A stretch of DNA of 7,656 nucleotides, from assembly GCA_019689775.1 (NCBI GenBank), contig JADGGV010000185.1, positions 1-7,656 on the forward strand, given 5' to 3'. The position numbers were made by a program, and so were the translations under genes. Positions 1-5,358 of the stretch are shown here, piece after piece (position 1 is the first letter of the stretch; each line of letters starts with the position of its first letter). Below the pieces are notes generated by a model, which did not search any database, was not told where the DNA came from, and worked only from the letters and a program-made list of their open reading frames with translations. The DNA comes from Gemmatimonadota bacterium. Its GTDB lineage: Bacteria; Gemmatimonadota; Gemmatimonadetes; Longimicrobiales; RSA9.

Positions 1-15
1 ACGTGTTGTAGCTGC

Positions 16-49
16 GTGTCGTGGGCTCGGTGATGTGTATAAGAGTCAG
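16..49 (+). other. Nextera read-2 tagmentation adapter remnant (non-biological)
   Basis: These 34 bases match the Illumina Nextera read-2 adapter, which ends in the 19-base Tn5 mosaic end AGATGTGTATAAGAGACAG. I count 31 of 34 identical, with substitutions at 18, 31 and 46. The adapter sequence is recalled from general knowledge. Bases 1-15 lie outside it and may be index or low-quality sequence; I cannot assign them. Genomic sequence starts at about base 50. The remnant contains in-frame GTG and ATG codons, which give the first gene an artificial N-terminus. Confidence 0.95.
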
Positions 50-50
50 G

Positions 51-401
51 GGGGAGGCGGTGCGGCGGTTCCTGACCCCGTTCCTGACGTACTTCGACGA
101 GCACCCGGACTACCTCCCGGTGATCCGCGCGATGAGCGGCCCGGGCGGGGTGACGCGGCGTCACCCGGAGTTGCTGCTGGGGGTGATCGACGTGGCGGCG
201 ATGGTCCTGCGGGCGCGTCGGCCGGAGCTGACGGAGGAGGAGATCGCGGCGCGCTCGACGACGATCGTTGGGGCGATGGAGGGGCTGCTGAGCATGACGC
301 TGCGTCCGACGCCGAGCACGAGGCCGGCGCTGATGCGCGAGCTGGAGCGGCTGCTCGCCGCGTACGTCGCGGCGGACGAGGGGTCGGCGGGCGCCACCTG
401 A
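51..401 (+). CDS. TetR/AcrR-family regulator, C-terminal part (5' truncated)
   Basis: This is the last 116 residues of a protein that looks like the all-helical ligand-binding and dimerisation half of a TetR/AcrR transcriptional repressor. The seen features are a helix with FDEHPDYLPVIRAM near the start, a middle stretch with VIDVAAMVLRARRPELTEEE, the typical alanine/glycine-rich helix AARSTTIVGAMEGLLSMTL, and a closing amphipathic helix (ALMRELERLLAAYV). The DNA-binding helix-turn-helix would lie upstream and is absent because the fragment ends here. The ten residues encoded by 21-50 come from adapter and are not part of the protein, so no true start is present. It converges with the diguanylate cyclase, 86 bp away. 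Its target genes and ligand cannot be inferred. The family call rests on overall pattern, since this half of TetR proteins is poorly conserved. Confidence 0.72.
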   Translation, partial: GEAVRRFLTPFLTYFDEHPDYLPVIRAMSGPGGVTRRHPELLLGVIDVAAMVLRARRPELTEEEIAARSTTIVGAMEGLLSMTLRPTPSTRPALMRELERLLAAYVAADEGSAGAT

Positions 402-405
402 GGGC

Positions 406-467
406 GCGGCGGCCGCGGCAGCGATCACGGGGCGCGCCGGCTGGTGCTTCCACGAGGCGGCCGCCGC
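406..467. terminator. Inverted repeat between convergent genes, possible bidirectional terminator
   Basis: Eleven-base arms GCGGCGGCCGC (406-416) and GCGGCCGCCGC (457-467) are perfectly complementary and enclose 40 bases. The hairpin sits between the stop of the TetR-like gene (401) and the stop of the diguanylate cyclase gene (488, minus strand). Neither side has a T-run, so this is not a classic intrinsic terminator. Such repeats also arise easily by chance in sequence this GC-rich. Confidence 0.3.
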
Positions 468-487
468 CGGGGCGGGCGCGCGTCCGC

Positions 488-2446
488 TCACGCGTCCGGC
501 GCGGCGGCGGGCTCCACCTCGTCGATCAGGATGCAGCGGTCGCGGCCGCCGCCCTTGGCCGCGTACATCGCCCGGTCGGCCGCGCGCAGCAGGTCGTCGA
601 CCGAGGCGAAGCGGTCGCTTGCGATCGCGACGCCGACGCTGACCGTCGCCTTGACCTCGTGCCCCTCGATGTGGAACGGATCGCGGAACGCCTCGACGAG
701 GCGCTCACCGACGCGGGCCGCGTCCTCCGTGCTGAGCAGCGTCGGCAGCACGACGGCGAACTCGTCGCCCCCCAGGCGGGCGACGACGTCGCCCGGCCGG
801 ACGCTGGCCGACAGCCGCTCGGCGATCCCGATGAGAAGCTGGTCGCCGACCATGTGGCCGAACGTGTCGTTGATCGACTTGAACCGGTCCAGGTCGACGA
901 ACAGCACACCGAAGCGGTAGTCCGGCCGCCGCCGGGCGCGCTCCAGCGCCCGGGAGAGCCGCTCGGCGAAGTAGCGGCGGTTCGGGAGCTGGGTCAGCGG
1001 GTCGCGCAGCGCGGCGCGGCGCAGGTCGCCTTCGAGCCGCTTGCGCGCCGTGATGTCGCGCACCACGGCCTGGATCGCCGGCTCGCCCGCGAACCAGATC
1101 CGCCGCTCCACCACCTCCCCGTAGATGACGGTGCCGTCCGCCCGCAGCAGGCGTTCCTCGGTCCGCTCCGTCGCGCCGCCCTCGGCGTCCAGCACCTGGA
1201 TCCGCGACCAGACCTTGTCCCGGTCGTCCGGGTGCACCAGCTCGAGGATCGGCGTGCCGACGACCCGCTCGTCCGGCGCGTAGCCGAACAGCTCCCGCGC
1301 CGCCGGGTTCATGTAGCGGACCGCCGCCTCGCTGTGCACGATCACGGCCTCGGGCAGCATCTCGATCAGGCCGCGGTAGCGCTCCTCGCTCTCCCGCAGC
1401 GCCTCCTCGACCCGCCGCTGCTCCGTGATGTCCTGTAGGCTGACGACGATCCCCTTCACGCCGGGGTGGTCCAGCCGGTTCTGGATCCGCGCCGACAGGT
1501 GCCGCCACGAGCCGTTCTTGTGCAGCGCCCGGAACTCTGCCGTCCGCTCCGCCTTCCGGCTCGTCCCGCGCTCCTCGAACACCGCGCGCGCCATCCCGCG
1601 GTCGTCCGCGTGGAGCCGGTCGAAGAAGTTGCGCCCCGTCAGCTCCCCCGGATTGAAGCCCAACACCCGTTCGGCGGCCGAGCTGAGGTAGCGGATCGTG
1701 CCGCCGGGATCCAGGATCGCCAGGATGTCCGACGCGTTCTCGAGCAGCGAGCCGGTGTACTCCTCGTGCGCCTTGCGCGCCGCCTCCGCCGCCTCCCGTG
1801 CCGCGATCGCCCGCCGCAGGGCGCGCAGCGGCAGGAGCGGCACGGCGATCCCGCACGCCAGCGCGAGCAGGGCCACGATCCTCGCCCACAGCGCCTCGCG
1901 CCGGGCCCGCGCCGCGGCCTCCTCCAGCACCCGGCCCTCCGCCCTCGCCATCTGCCCGGCCTCCGCGCGCAGTCGCATCATCGCGTCACGGCCGGCGTTC
2001 GTCTCGAGCACGCGCGCGGCCGCCGCGGGCCCGCCGCGATTGTACGCGGCCACCCCGTCGCGCAACTCCGCCATCCGCGCGTGATACTCCCGTGCCAGGC
2101 CGGTCAGCCGCTCCTTCTGGTCCGGCTCCCGCTCCGTCAGGCGGAAGATCGACGCCAGGACCTCCGGCGCCGTCGTGTCGGCAAGCGCCAGCGGCGCGAG
2201 GTACGCCGAGTCCCCGGTCAGGAGGTAGGCCCGCTGACCGCTCTCCGCGTCCGTCACCAGCCGGGTCACACGCGTCACCGCCTCGATCAGCTCCCGCGAC
2301 TGCGCCGTCGACCGATCCGACCGCGCCAGCACGCCGATCCGGTGCACGGTCAACGCGGCGACGAACAGGAAAACGGCGGTCCCGGCCGCGAGCCGGATCA
2401 CCGCCTTGCGCGACACATCGTCCTTCGGCAGCGCGAGCTTCGCCAT
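488..2446 (-). CDS. Membrane-bound diguanylate cyclase (CHASE3-PAS-PAS-GGDEF)
   Basis: A 652-residue inner-membrane sensor predicted to make cyclic-di-GMP from two GTP. Order: a basic N-terminus and first membrane helix (about 14-40); a CHASE3-like extracytoplasmic sensor (about 43-180) with the typical DAESGQRAYLLTGD segment at 66-79; a second membrane helix (about 187-208); PAS domains at about 229-343 and 353-468; GGDEF domain from RDPLTQLPNR (481) to about 640. Catalytic features are complete: metal-site D518 in VDLDRFKSIND, N526, and GGDEF at 559-563. An RxxD inhibitory site (R550-D553) stands five residues before GGDEF, so product inhibition is expected. There is no EAL or HD-GYP domain. 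The ATG at 2446 is chosen because it just precedes the first membrane helix. Its only nearby purine run, GAGG, is unusually close, and GTG at residue 11 with AAGGA upstream is an alternative. The open frame continues far upstream, antisense to the M50 gene, without meaning. The stimulus is unknown. Confidence 0.93.
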   Translation of the reverse strand: MAKLALPKDDVSRKAVIRLAAGTAVFLFVAALTVHRIGVLARSDRSTAQSRELIEAVTRVTRLVTDAESGQRAYLLTGDSAYLAPLALADTTAPEVLASIFRLTEREPDQKERLTGLAREYHARMAELRDGVAAYNRGGPAAAARVLETNAGRDAMMRLRAEAGQMARAEGRVLEEAAARARREALWARIVALLALACGIAVPLLPLRALRRAIAAREAAEAARKAHEEYTGSLLENASDILAILDPGGTIRYLSSAAERVLGFNPGELTGRNFFDRLHADDRGMARAVFEERGTSRKAERTAEFRALHKNGSWRHLSARIQNRLDHPGVKGIVVSLQDITEQRRVEEALRESEERYRGLIEMLPEAVIVHSEAAVRYMNPAARELFGYAPDERVVGTPILELVHPDDRDKVWSRIQVLDAEGGATERTEERLLRADGTVIYGEVVERRIWFAGEPAIQAVVRDITARKRLEGDLRRAALRDPLTQLPNRRYFAERLSRALERARRRPDYRFGVLFVDLDRFKSINDTFGHMVGDQLLIGIAERLSASVRPGDVVARLGGDEFAVVLPTLLSTEDAARVGERLVEAFRDPFHIEGHEVKATVSVGVAIASDRFASVDDLLRAADRAMYAAKGGGRDRCILIDEVEPAAAPDA

Positions 2447-2508
2447 GTCCTCGATGCGGCAGGACCTCCCGTCCGGGTTCCGCCCGCCCCGCGTCGGACG
2501 GGCGCTGC

Positions 2509-2529
2509 GCGCTGGGCCCGGGCCAGCGC
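2509..2529. other. Inverted repeat in the divergent promoter region (operator or leader hairpin)
   Basis: Arms GCGCTGG (2509-2515) and CCAGCGC (2523-2529) are perfectly complementary around the seven bases GCCCGGG. The repeat lies 63 bases before the diguanylate cyclase start and just upstream of the putative promoter of the divergent M50 gene. It could be a dimeric regulator's site or a hairpin in the cyclase leader. Only the symmetry and position support this. Confidence 0.25.
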
Positions 2530-2544
2530 CTATCGCGTCAGCGT

Positions 2545-2553
2545 TGCTACAAT
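2545..2553 (+). promoter_or_regulatory. Candidate extended -10 promoter for the M50 peptidase gene
   Basis: TGCTACAAT combines an extended -10 TGn with TACAAT, which matches five of six positions of TATAAT. It sits in the most AT-rich stretch of the 228-bp divergent region. No good -35 box stands 17 bases upstream, which an extended -10 can partly offset. It would give a leader of roughly 115 bases before the ATG at 2675. I found no equally good promoter on the opposite strand for the cyclase gene. Confidence 0.4.
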
Positions 2554-2674
2554 TCTCGGCAGATCCCGCGGACGCCTGAAGCGCGCCCGCGCGCGACGGC
2601 CCCGGCGGCCGCCGCTGAAACGTCCGCGCGCGTCCCGGCGTAAAAGAGTCCGACCCCTGAACCGCGAGCCGTCG

Positions 2675-3334
2675 ATGCCGATGCGCCCCCGTACCCGCCG
2701 CAGCCTCGTCTTCCTCGCGACGGCGCTCGGCATCATCCTCCTCTGGAACACGCCGATCCTCTATCCGCTCCGCATCTTCGTCGTCCTGCTCCACGAGCTG
2801 AGCCACGGTCTGGCGGCCCTCCTCACCGGCGGCGCCATCGAGCGCATCGTGCTCACCCCCGACGAGGGCGGAGAGACGCTGACCCGCGGCGGCAACGCGT
2901 TCCTCACGCTCTCCGCCGGCTACCTCGGCAGCCTCGCGTGGGGCGTCCTCATCCTCTCCACCGCCCGCTTCCGCAAGGCCGGCCACGTCCTCGCCGTTCT
3001 CGGCCTCGCCGTCCTCGTCCTCACCGCGCTCTACGTGCGCAGCGCCTTCGGGCTCGGCTTCGGCCTCCTCTTCGGCCTCGCCGCGCTCCTCGGCGGTCGC
3101 CGCCTGCCGCACCGCGTCGTCGGCTGGCTCCTCCTCGTCGTCGGGCTCACGAGCTGCATGTACGCCGTGCTCGACATCAAGAGCGACGTCCTGGACCGGC
3201 CCGACCTCCCCTCCGACGCGCGCATCCTGAGCCAGCTCACGCACGTGCCCGTGCTCGCCTGGGGCGTCCTCTGGCTCGGCATCTCGCTCGCCGTCGCCTG
3301 GTGGGTCTTCCGGCGGACCCTCTCCCGCGGCTGA
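2675..3334 (+). CDS. M50B-type membrane zinc metallopeptidase
   Basis: A 219-residue integral membrane protein of the M50B-like peptidase family (Pfam Peptidase_M50B type). The metal-binding, catalytic HExxH is HELSH at 40-44, inside a hydrophobic segment (about 32-52) and followed by GLAALLTGG, as in intramembrane site-2-protease relatives. The conserved AGYLGSLAWG block is at 81-90, and the C-terminal block SDARILSQLTHVPVLAWGVLW is at 180-200, where D181 is a plausible further metal ligand. About six membrane segments are visible (roughly 11-29, 32-52, 75-95, 104-121, 124-140, 148-165), with a last one near 192-212. There is no PDZ domain, so it resembles the compact family form rather than RseP. 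Start is ATG 2675; ATG 2681 is equally possible, and neither has a clear ribosome binding site. It is divergent from the cyclase and convergent with the GAF-PAS-GGDEF gene, so probably transcribed alone. Substrate unknown. Confidence 0.88.
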   Translation: MPMRPRTRRSLVFLATALGIILLWNTPILYPLRIFVVLLHELSHGLAALLTGGAIERIVLTPDEGGETLTRGGNAFLTLSAGYLGSLAWGVLILSTARFRKAGHVLAVLGLAVLVLTALYVRSAFGLGFGLLFGLAALLGGRRLPHRVVGWLLLVVGLTSCMYAVLDIKSDVLDRPDLPSDARILSQLTHVPVLAWGVLWLGISLAVAWWVFRRTLSRG

Positions 3335-3339
3335 CCGGA

Positions 3340-3374
3340 TTTTTAAACCACAGAGATCACAGAGAACACGGAGG
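3340..3374 (+). repeat. CACAGAGA-type repeat, left copy
   Basis: TTTTTAAACCACAGAGA (3340-3356) matches the right copy at 16 of 17 bases. From 3348 it is built of three nine-base units, CCACAGAGA, TCACAGAGA and ACACGGAGG. It begins five bases after the M50 gene's stop codon region, so its T-run may help end that transcript. Similar ACCACAGAGACACAGAG intergenic repeats are, from memory, frequent in several GC-rich environmental phyla; this was not checked. Confidence 0.7.
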
Positions 3375-3545
3375 GGAGAGGTCTTGGAGCACCGTCCGCG
3401 GAGTTAGGAGAGACACGGGGCGAACGTAACTCGCCGGGGTACGAGCGTCCACATGTTGGATGGATCGCACCGGAACCCCCGCGTACAACCCGTACACGCG
3501 CAGCATGAGGTCTCGTATAACTCCTCCGTATCCCTCCACAATCCC

Positions 3546-3580
3546 GCTCTGCGCCCTCAGTGCTCTCTGTGGTTCAAAAA
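3546..3580 (-). repeat. CACAGAGA-type repeat, right copy (inverted)
   Basis: Read on the minus strand this is TTTTTGAACCACAGAGA (3580-3564), followed by nine-base units GCACTGAGG and GCGCAGAGC in register with the left copy. Identity is nearly complete over the first 17 bases and falls off through units two and three. The T-run coincides with the U-tract of the adjacent terminator on the minus strand, so repeat and terminator share bases. Confidence 0.7.
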
Positions 3581-3617
3581 GAAATCGCCCCGGCCGGGTG
3601 AGCTCCCGACCGGGGCG
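3574..3617 (-). terminator. Intrinsic terminator of the GAF-PAS-GGDEF gene
   Basis: Arms CGCCCCGGCCGGG (3586-3598) and CCCGACCGGGGCG (3605-3617) form a 13-base stem with a six-base loop. On the minus-strand transcript the one imperfect pair becomes a U-G wobble, and the stem is followed by ATTTCTTTTTGA. In the plus direction that pair is a C-A mismatch and no T-run follows. It lies 26 bases past the stop codon of the gene it would terminate. Confidence 0.85.
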
Positions 3618-3643
3618 CCGAAGGGCCCACCGCGACGTGCCGC

Positions 3644-5020
3644 CTACGCCGTCTCCGGCCGCCCGATCACGTACTGCGCCCTCCCCGACGCCTTCGCCTC
3701 CGCCACCGCGGTCTCCGCGCTGCGGAGGAACTCGTTCACGGATCCGTAGCCGTCGCTGCTCAGCGCGATGCCGATGCTCGCGCTGGGGCGCAGCTCGCGG
3801 CCCTCGAGGCGCAGCGGCTGGCCGATCGCGAACTGGATCCGGTCCGCCACGCCGCAGACCGCGCCGACGCTGGAGATGTCGCCCAGCAGCACGCCGAACT
3901 TGTCGTTGCCCAGGCGGGCGACCGTGTCCTCGGGGCGGACGGACGAGGAGAGGCGCTGCGCGACGGTGAGCAGGACCTTGTCGCCGGCCGCGCGGCCGAG
4001 CGTCTCGTTCACCTGCGCGAAGCGGTCGAGGTCGAGCACGAGCACGGCGATGTGGTAGTCGGGCCGGTAGCGCCGGCGCTCCAGCAGCCGCCGCATGTGC
4101 TCGAGGAAGACGTTGCGGCTCGGCAGCTCGGTGAGCGCATCGTGCGCGGTGGGGCGGCCGGTCGCCACGCCGCCGGCTTCCGCCGACGGCAGCACGCACG
4201 TCACCTCGTGCACGCCGGCGCCGTCGCCGAGCGCGCCGTAGAGGAGGCTGGCCAGCTCGCGGCCGTCGCGCGCGCGCAGCCGCGTCTCGAAGCCGCGGAC
4301 CGAGCCCGCCGCCTCGAGCGCCTGCACGAACCGCTCGCGGTCGCGCGGGTCGACGTGGACGGCGCGGGCGGCCATCCCCGGCAGCTCGTCGCGCGCGAAG
4401 CCCAGCAGCGCCGCCGCGGCCGGGTTGGCCTCCAAGATCCGGCCGTCGCGCCCGATGGCGAGGAGCGCCTCGCTGCACGCCTCGAAGATCGCGCGATACG
4501 CCGGCTGTGCGGCCGCCGGCGCGGCCGCGGCATCGCCCGCCCTCAGCTCCAGCTCGGTCAGCGCCGCGCGCGTCAGCTCGCGCAGCAGCTCGACGTCGCG
4601 CTCCGCCCACGCTCGCGGCACGCGGTCGCAGACGCAGAGGCTCCCCGGCGTCTCCCCTGCCGCCGTGCGCAGCGGCACCGCGAGGTACGCGGCGACGCCG
4701 ATCCCGGCCGCGGCCAGGCTGGACGCCGCCAGCGGGTGGGCGCGCGCGTCCCGCACGACCAGGGGCTCCGAGCGCGCGAGCACGAAGCGCCACGGCGACC
4801 CCTCGAGCGGCGCCTCGCGCTCCGCCGCGCTCTCGCCCAGCCCCAGCGCGCTCCGCAGGTGCACTCGCGTGCCATCCGAGGTGAGGACGAGCGCCATCGG
4901 CGCCTCCAGCAGCCGCGCGGACATCCGCGTCAGGCGCTCGAGGATCGGCTCCGCTCGCACATCCAGGAGGCGCTCGGCCGCGCGCCCCCCGGGCGCCTGC
5001 GTGTCGGACAGAAGCTGCAT
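3644..5020 (-). CDS. GAF-PAS-degenerate GGDEF protein, candidate c-di-GMP receptor
   Basis: A 458-residue soluble protein without membrane helices. It has a GAF sensor (about 22-162; typical AYLAVPL at 111-117 and GSLCVCDRVPRAWAERDVELL at 126-146), a PAS domain (about 173-280; GRDGRILEANPAAAALLGF at 190-208) and a GGDEF domain (about 292-455). The signature is GNDKF at 371-375: the second Gly is Asn and the metal-site Glu is Lys. The FK lysine is Ala335, and the Asp after N338 is Glu. D330, N338 and D347, which serve metal or guanine binding in PleD-like cyclases, remain. So does the inhibitory-site RxxD (R362-D365), spaced exactly five residues before GNDKF. Cyclase activity is therefore unlikely, while c-di-GMP binding is possible, as in PopA-type proteins; that role is inference. 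ATG 5020 fits the domain start, but its ribosome binding site is weak. Its core matches the nearby active cyclase at 33 of 62 residues. Confidence 0.9.
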   Translation of the reverse strand: MQLLSDTQAPGGRAAERLLDVRAEPILERLTRMSARLLEAPMALVLTSDGTRVHLRSALGLGESAAEREAPLEGSPWRFVLARSEPLVVRDARAHPLAASSLAAAGIGVAAYLAVPLRTAAGETPGSLCVCDRVPRAWAERDVELLRELTRAALTELELRAGDAAAAPAAAQPAYRAIFEACSEALLAIGRDGRILEANPAAAALLGFARDELPGMAARAVHVDPRDRERFVQALEAAGSVRGFETRLRARDGRELASLLYGALGDGAGVHEVTCVLPSAEAGGVATGRPTAHDALTELPSRNVFLEHMRRLLERRRYRPDYHIAVLVLDLDRFAQVNETLGRAAGDKVLLTVAQRLSSSVRPEDTVARLGNDKFGVLLGDISSVGAVCGVADRIQFAIGQPLRLEGRELRPSASIGIALSSDGYGSVNEFLRSAETAVAEAKASGRAQYVIGRPETA

Positions 5021-5183
5021 CGCGGTCTGACTCTCGTTGAGGGTGGTGGTCGCCGCGCGGCATCGCCCGTCGGTCTCGCGCACAACACCGTCCCGGGTGC
5101 GACGCCGCCCGGAAGAAGGATCGGATCGATGCCCGCCGGGGATGAACGGAAGTACGGCTGGAGGGAACTCCTGGGGTGGCTGA

Positions 5184-5211
5184 AATCTAGCCCGCGCCGG
5201 GCCGCGCGCAA
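5184..5211 (-). promoter_or_regulatory. Weak candidate promoter for the GAF-PAS-GGDEF gene
   Basis: On the minus strand TTGCGC (5211-5206) and TAGATT (5189-5184) are 16 bases apart and match the sigma-70 boxes at three and four of six positions. The -10 falls in the local AT-rich patch. The implied leader of about 155 bases is long. It is a weak call. Confidence 0.25.
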
Positions 5212-5231
5212 GCTCCACGTGTTTCCGGGGC

Positions 5232-5260
5232 TTTACCACGCCGCCCGGCGCCCGTATCCT
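5232..5260 (+). promoter_or_regulatory. Candidate sigma-70-type promoter for the glycosyltransferase gene
   Basis: TTTACC (5232-5237) and TATCCT (5255-5260) are separated by exactly 17 bases, each matching the sigma-70 consensus at four of six positions. Transcription would start near 5267 and leave a leader of about 92 bases before the ATG at 5359. Confidence 0.4.
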
Positions 5261-5358
5261 TCGACCGCGCTCCGGCGTCGGCCGCCCCGCCGGCCGGTGT
5301 CCGTCCCAGCCGCGCACGCGGCCGCCGCGTCGCGCGCCACCGTTCGGCAGGCCGTATC

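Larger units (their letters stand above)
3335..3643. other. Intergenic region between convergent genes with a repeat-bounded element
   Basis: No credible gene lies in these 309 bases. GC content is visibly lower than in the flanking genes. The region holds a 241-bp segment (3340-3580) bounded by inverted CACAGAGA-type repeats, then the intrinsic terminator of the GAF-PAS-GGDEF gene. Inside the segment, GGAGTTA (3400-3406) is repeated inverted as TAACTCC (3518-3524), and CGTACAACCCGTACACG contains a short direct repeat. No transposase or target-site duplication was seen. Confidence 0.6.
5021..5358. other. Divergent promoter region
   Basis: These 338 bases separate the starts of the GAF-PAS-GGDEF gene (minus) and the glycosyltransferase gene (plus). 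They hold one candidate promoter for each direction and a less GC-rich patch around 5105-5190. A 127-codon open frame starts at 5129, but its codon use does not look like a gene. I saw no riboswitch, tRNA or convincing operator. Confidence 0.5.

Noticed and set aside
31..49. Tn5 mosaic end as evidence of a natural transposon
   Set aside because: The match extends through the full synthetic Nextera adapter beyond the mosaic end, and the partner adapter is at the other contig end, so it comes from library preparation.
35..1438. 467-codon plus-strand open frame
   Set aside because: It lies antisense to the cyclase gene and its product is Arg/Ala/Asp-rich low-complexity sequence with no family features. 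It is a GC-driven shadow.
2529..2552. Promoter for the cyclase gene on the minus strand (TTGTAG with GATAGG)
   Set aside because: The boxes are only 12 bases apart, too close for a sigma-70 promoter, and no alternative -35 was found.
2447..3244. Upstream extension of the cyclase frame by 266 codons on the minus strand
   Set aside because: It is antisense to the well-supported M50 gene, is rich in Glu, Ala and Arg without a domain, and precedes a start that fits the first membrane helix. Long stop-free antisense frames are expected at this GC content.
3309..3344. Possible intrinsic terminator at the end of the M50 gene
   Set aside because: TCCGG and CCGGA flank a 21-base loop before TTTTT. 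A five-base stem with that loop is too weak to call, and the T-run belongs to the repeat.
3348..3374. CACAGAGA units as a CRISPR array
   Set aside because: The nine-base units are directly adjacent without unique spacers, and no cas-like gene is present.
3357..5063. 568-codon minus-strand frame overlapping the GAF-PAS-GGDEF gene
   Set aside because: It is a shifted frame of the real gene, dominated by Ala, Arg and Gly, and also reads through the terminator and repeat region. The 3644-5020 frame carries all recognised domains.
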